Assembly: GCA_014729055.1 (NCBI GenBank)
Contig: WJKO01000548.1
Coordinates: 1 to 6,142, forward strand
DNA: 6,142 nucleotides
DNA from: Promethearchaeota archaeon
GTDB taxonomy: Archaea; Asgardarchaeota; Lokiarchaeia; Sigyniarchaeales; Promethearchaeaceae
Direction: 5' to 3'
The translations under genes and the position numbers were made by a program. The notes below the pieces were generated by a model that had not been told where the DNA came from, ran no database searches, and saw only the letters and a program-made list of their open reading frames with translations. Positions 5,531 through 6,142 of the stretch are shown piece by piece (the stretch's first letter is position 1; every line of letters begins with the position of its first letter).

Positions 5531-6080
5531 TGAATTTCAACCGGAATAAATTGTTAAACTTCTTCCCCAAATCGGCATATATGCTTTCTTTGGTTACTTC
5601 CGGCAGATCGGGGCGGAGTTGTACGGCATACTCTCTGATTTGTGTAATGATATCCAATTCAATTTCTAGATGTAACGTGTTCAACACGTTTTCAGTATGT
5701 AATATGAATGTGTCAACTTTTTTAGCGTTCAGACGTTTATCGTTTCTCGCGGCTATATCTTTCAATTTGATGACGATTGAACGCAATAAATGAGGCGGGA
5801 TTTTGAAGATCGGCTGAAACACAACAACGAACAAGGCACACCGTAAGGTATGACCCCGCAAGCATGTATCGTTTAGAGTAAACTTTTGAGTTTGTATCAA
5901 GATTTCATCGTAATAGAGATCCAAATAGCTGGTCTTTGTGTTGAGCCCGTCTTTGACGATGGCATTTTTATAATCCCACCTTTCCAGCCAGTCGCAATTG
6001 GTTTTTGGCGAAATTAATATAGGACCAAGCTTGTGGTGATATATGCCAATCATAAGTTTATATCGCTGGTATTTCTTCAA
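5499..6080 (-). CDS. Longin/roadblock-like small protein, hypothetical
   Basis: A 193-residue protein. Residues 9-24 ('LMIGIYHHKLGPILIS') form a beta strand and GP turn like the opening of longin or roadblock-type domains seen in archaeal, especially Asgard, proteins that pair with small GTPases. A hydrophobic strand at 81-95 ('CALFVVVFQPIFKIP') and a helix at 97-111 follow, then helices at 125-155. No catalytic motif, signal peptide or membrane segment is seen. The start is TTG at 6080, supported by AGGAG ten bases upstream and by an upstream frame that stops two bases before it; the internal ATG at 6053 (residue 10) lacks such a site. The last residues are encoded by the fifth palindrome and the TAA lies at the edge of the fourth, so the C-terminal tail may have been reshaped by the repeats. 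Noticeably richer in G and C than the left cassette. Family call is tentative. Confidence 0.6.
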   Translation of the reverse strand: MKKYQRYKLMIGIYHHKLGPILISPKTNCDWLERWDYKNAIVKDGLNTKTSYLDLYYDEILIQTQKFTLNDTCLRGHTLRCALFVVVFQPIFKIPPHLLRSIVIKLKDIAARNDKRLNAKKVDTFILHTENVLNTLHLEIELDIITQIREYAVQLRPDLPEVTKESIYADLGKKFNNLFRLKFKSRETLELIY

Positions 6081-6082
6081 GG

Positions 6083-6142
6083 TTACACATCTCCTAAATC
6101 AACGGGCTTTCGCAGGAAAACATGCAATAGACCTTTCAGAAA
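6083..6142 (-). CDS. C-terminal tail of an upstream minus-strand gene (partial)
   Basis: From the window edge a minus-strand frame is open for 19 codons and stops with TAA at 6085-6083, two bases before the TTG of the longin-like gene. The ribosome binding site of the next gene lies inside its last codons, a layout typical of operons. Sixty open bases could be chance, and no function can be read from so short a tail. Confidence 0.4.
   Translation of the reverse strand, partial: FLKGLLHVFLRKPVDLGDV
6091..6095 (-). promoter_or_regulatory. Ribosome binding site deciding a TTG start (longin-like gene)
   Basis: AGGAG on the minus strand lies ten bases before TTG 6080. An ATG at 6090 is closer but opens only a 10-codon frame, so TTG is preferred. 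Confidence 0.6.

Noticed and set aside
5674..5690. 17-bp palindrome AACGTGTT-c-AACACGTT as an operator
   Set aside because: It lies inside the longin-like gene and follows from coding the NVLNT-type peptide; no promoter is nearby and it differs from the TCTAGA units.
5530..5793. 87-aa plus-strand open frame
   Set aside because: It is antisense to the longin-like gene, has no ribosome binding site and no motif.

Overview
The window looks like low-GC prokaryotic DNA, more likely archaeal than bacterial, and possibly from an Asgard-type archaeon. The reasons are indirect: a longin/roadblock-like small protein near the right end with an 'IYHHKLGPILIS' start, a PadR-like regulator, poly-T stretches after stops, and strong GGAGG/AGGAG ribosome binding sites feeding ATG and TTG starts. 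No rRNA, tRNA or other taxonomic marker is present, so this placement is tentative.

Left part (about 1-2420, + strand): a very AT-rich, tightly coupled three-gene cassette. Each stop codon touches the next ATG and each junction carries a strong ribosome binding site. The first gene enters from outside the window. It is the C-terminal part of a Rad50/SMC-like ABC ATPase: a CxxC motif, a charged coiled coil, an S-x-x-Q signature, then a Walker B ending in DDP. The second protein (198 aa) has a GFDY...FEFSG pair of motifs that could be a PD-(D/E)xK-like core. The third (279 aa) is unrecognised, with an N-terminal coiled coil. Together they resemble SMC-like-ATPase defence modules (Lamassu or ABC-three-component style), but this is inference.

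Middle (2421-3242): a 322-base gap with a perfect 8-bp hairpin, then an orphan 155-aa gene with a winged-helix-like C-terminus, followed by a T-rich terminator. An apparently complete insertion sequence (3243-4829, about 1.59 kb) has landed just beyond that terminator. I could define it at base level: roughly 48-bp terminal inverted repeats (42 of 48 matching) and a flanking 6-8 bp target duplication around ATCTCC. Its single 442-aa transposase has a zinc ribbon, a helix-turn-helix and a DDE core interrupted by a Lys/Arg-rich, AT-hook-bearing insert.

Right part (4910-6142, - strand): a likely minus-strand run of genes, comprising the tail of an unseen gene, the longin-like gene (TTG start) and the PadR-like regulator (TTG start). 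Directly upstream of the regulator lie five imperfect 21-bp palindromes built on TCTAGA, repeating every 31-32 bp (about three helical turns). The last one runs into the coding end of the longin-like gene. This ordered operator-like array is the most striking unexplained structure in the window.
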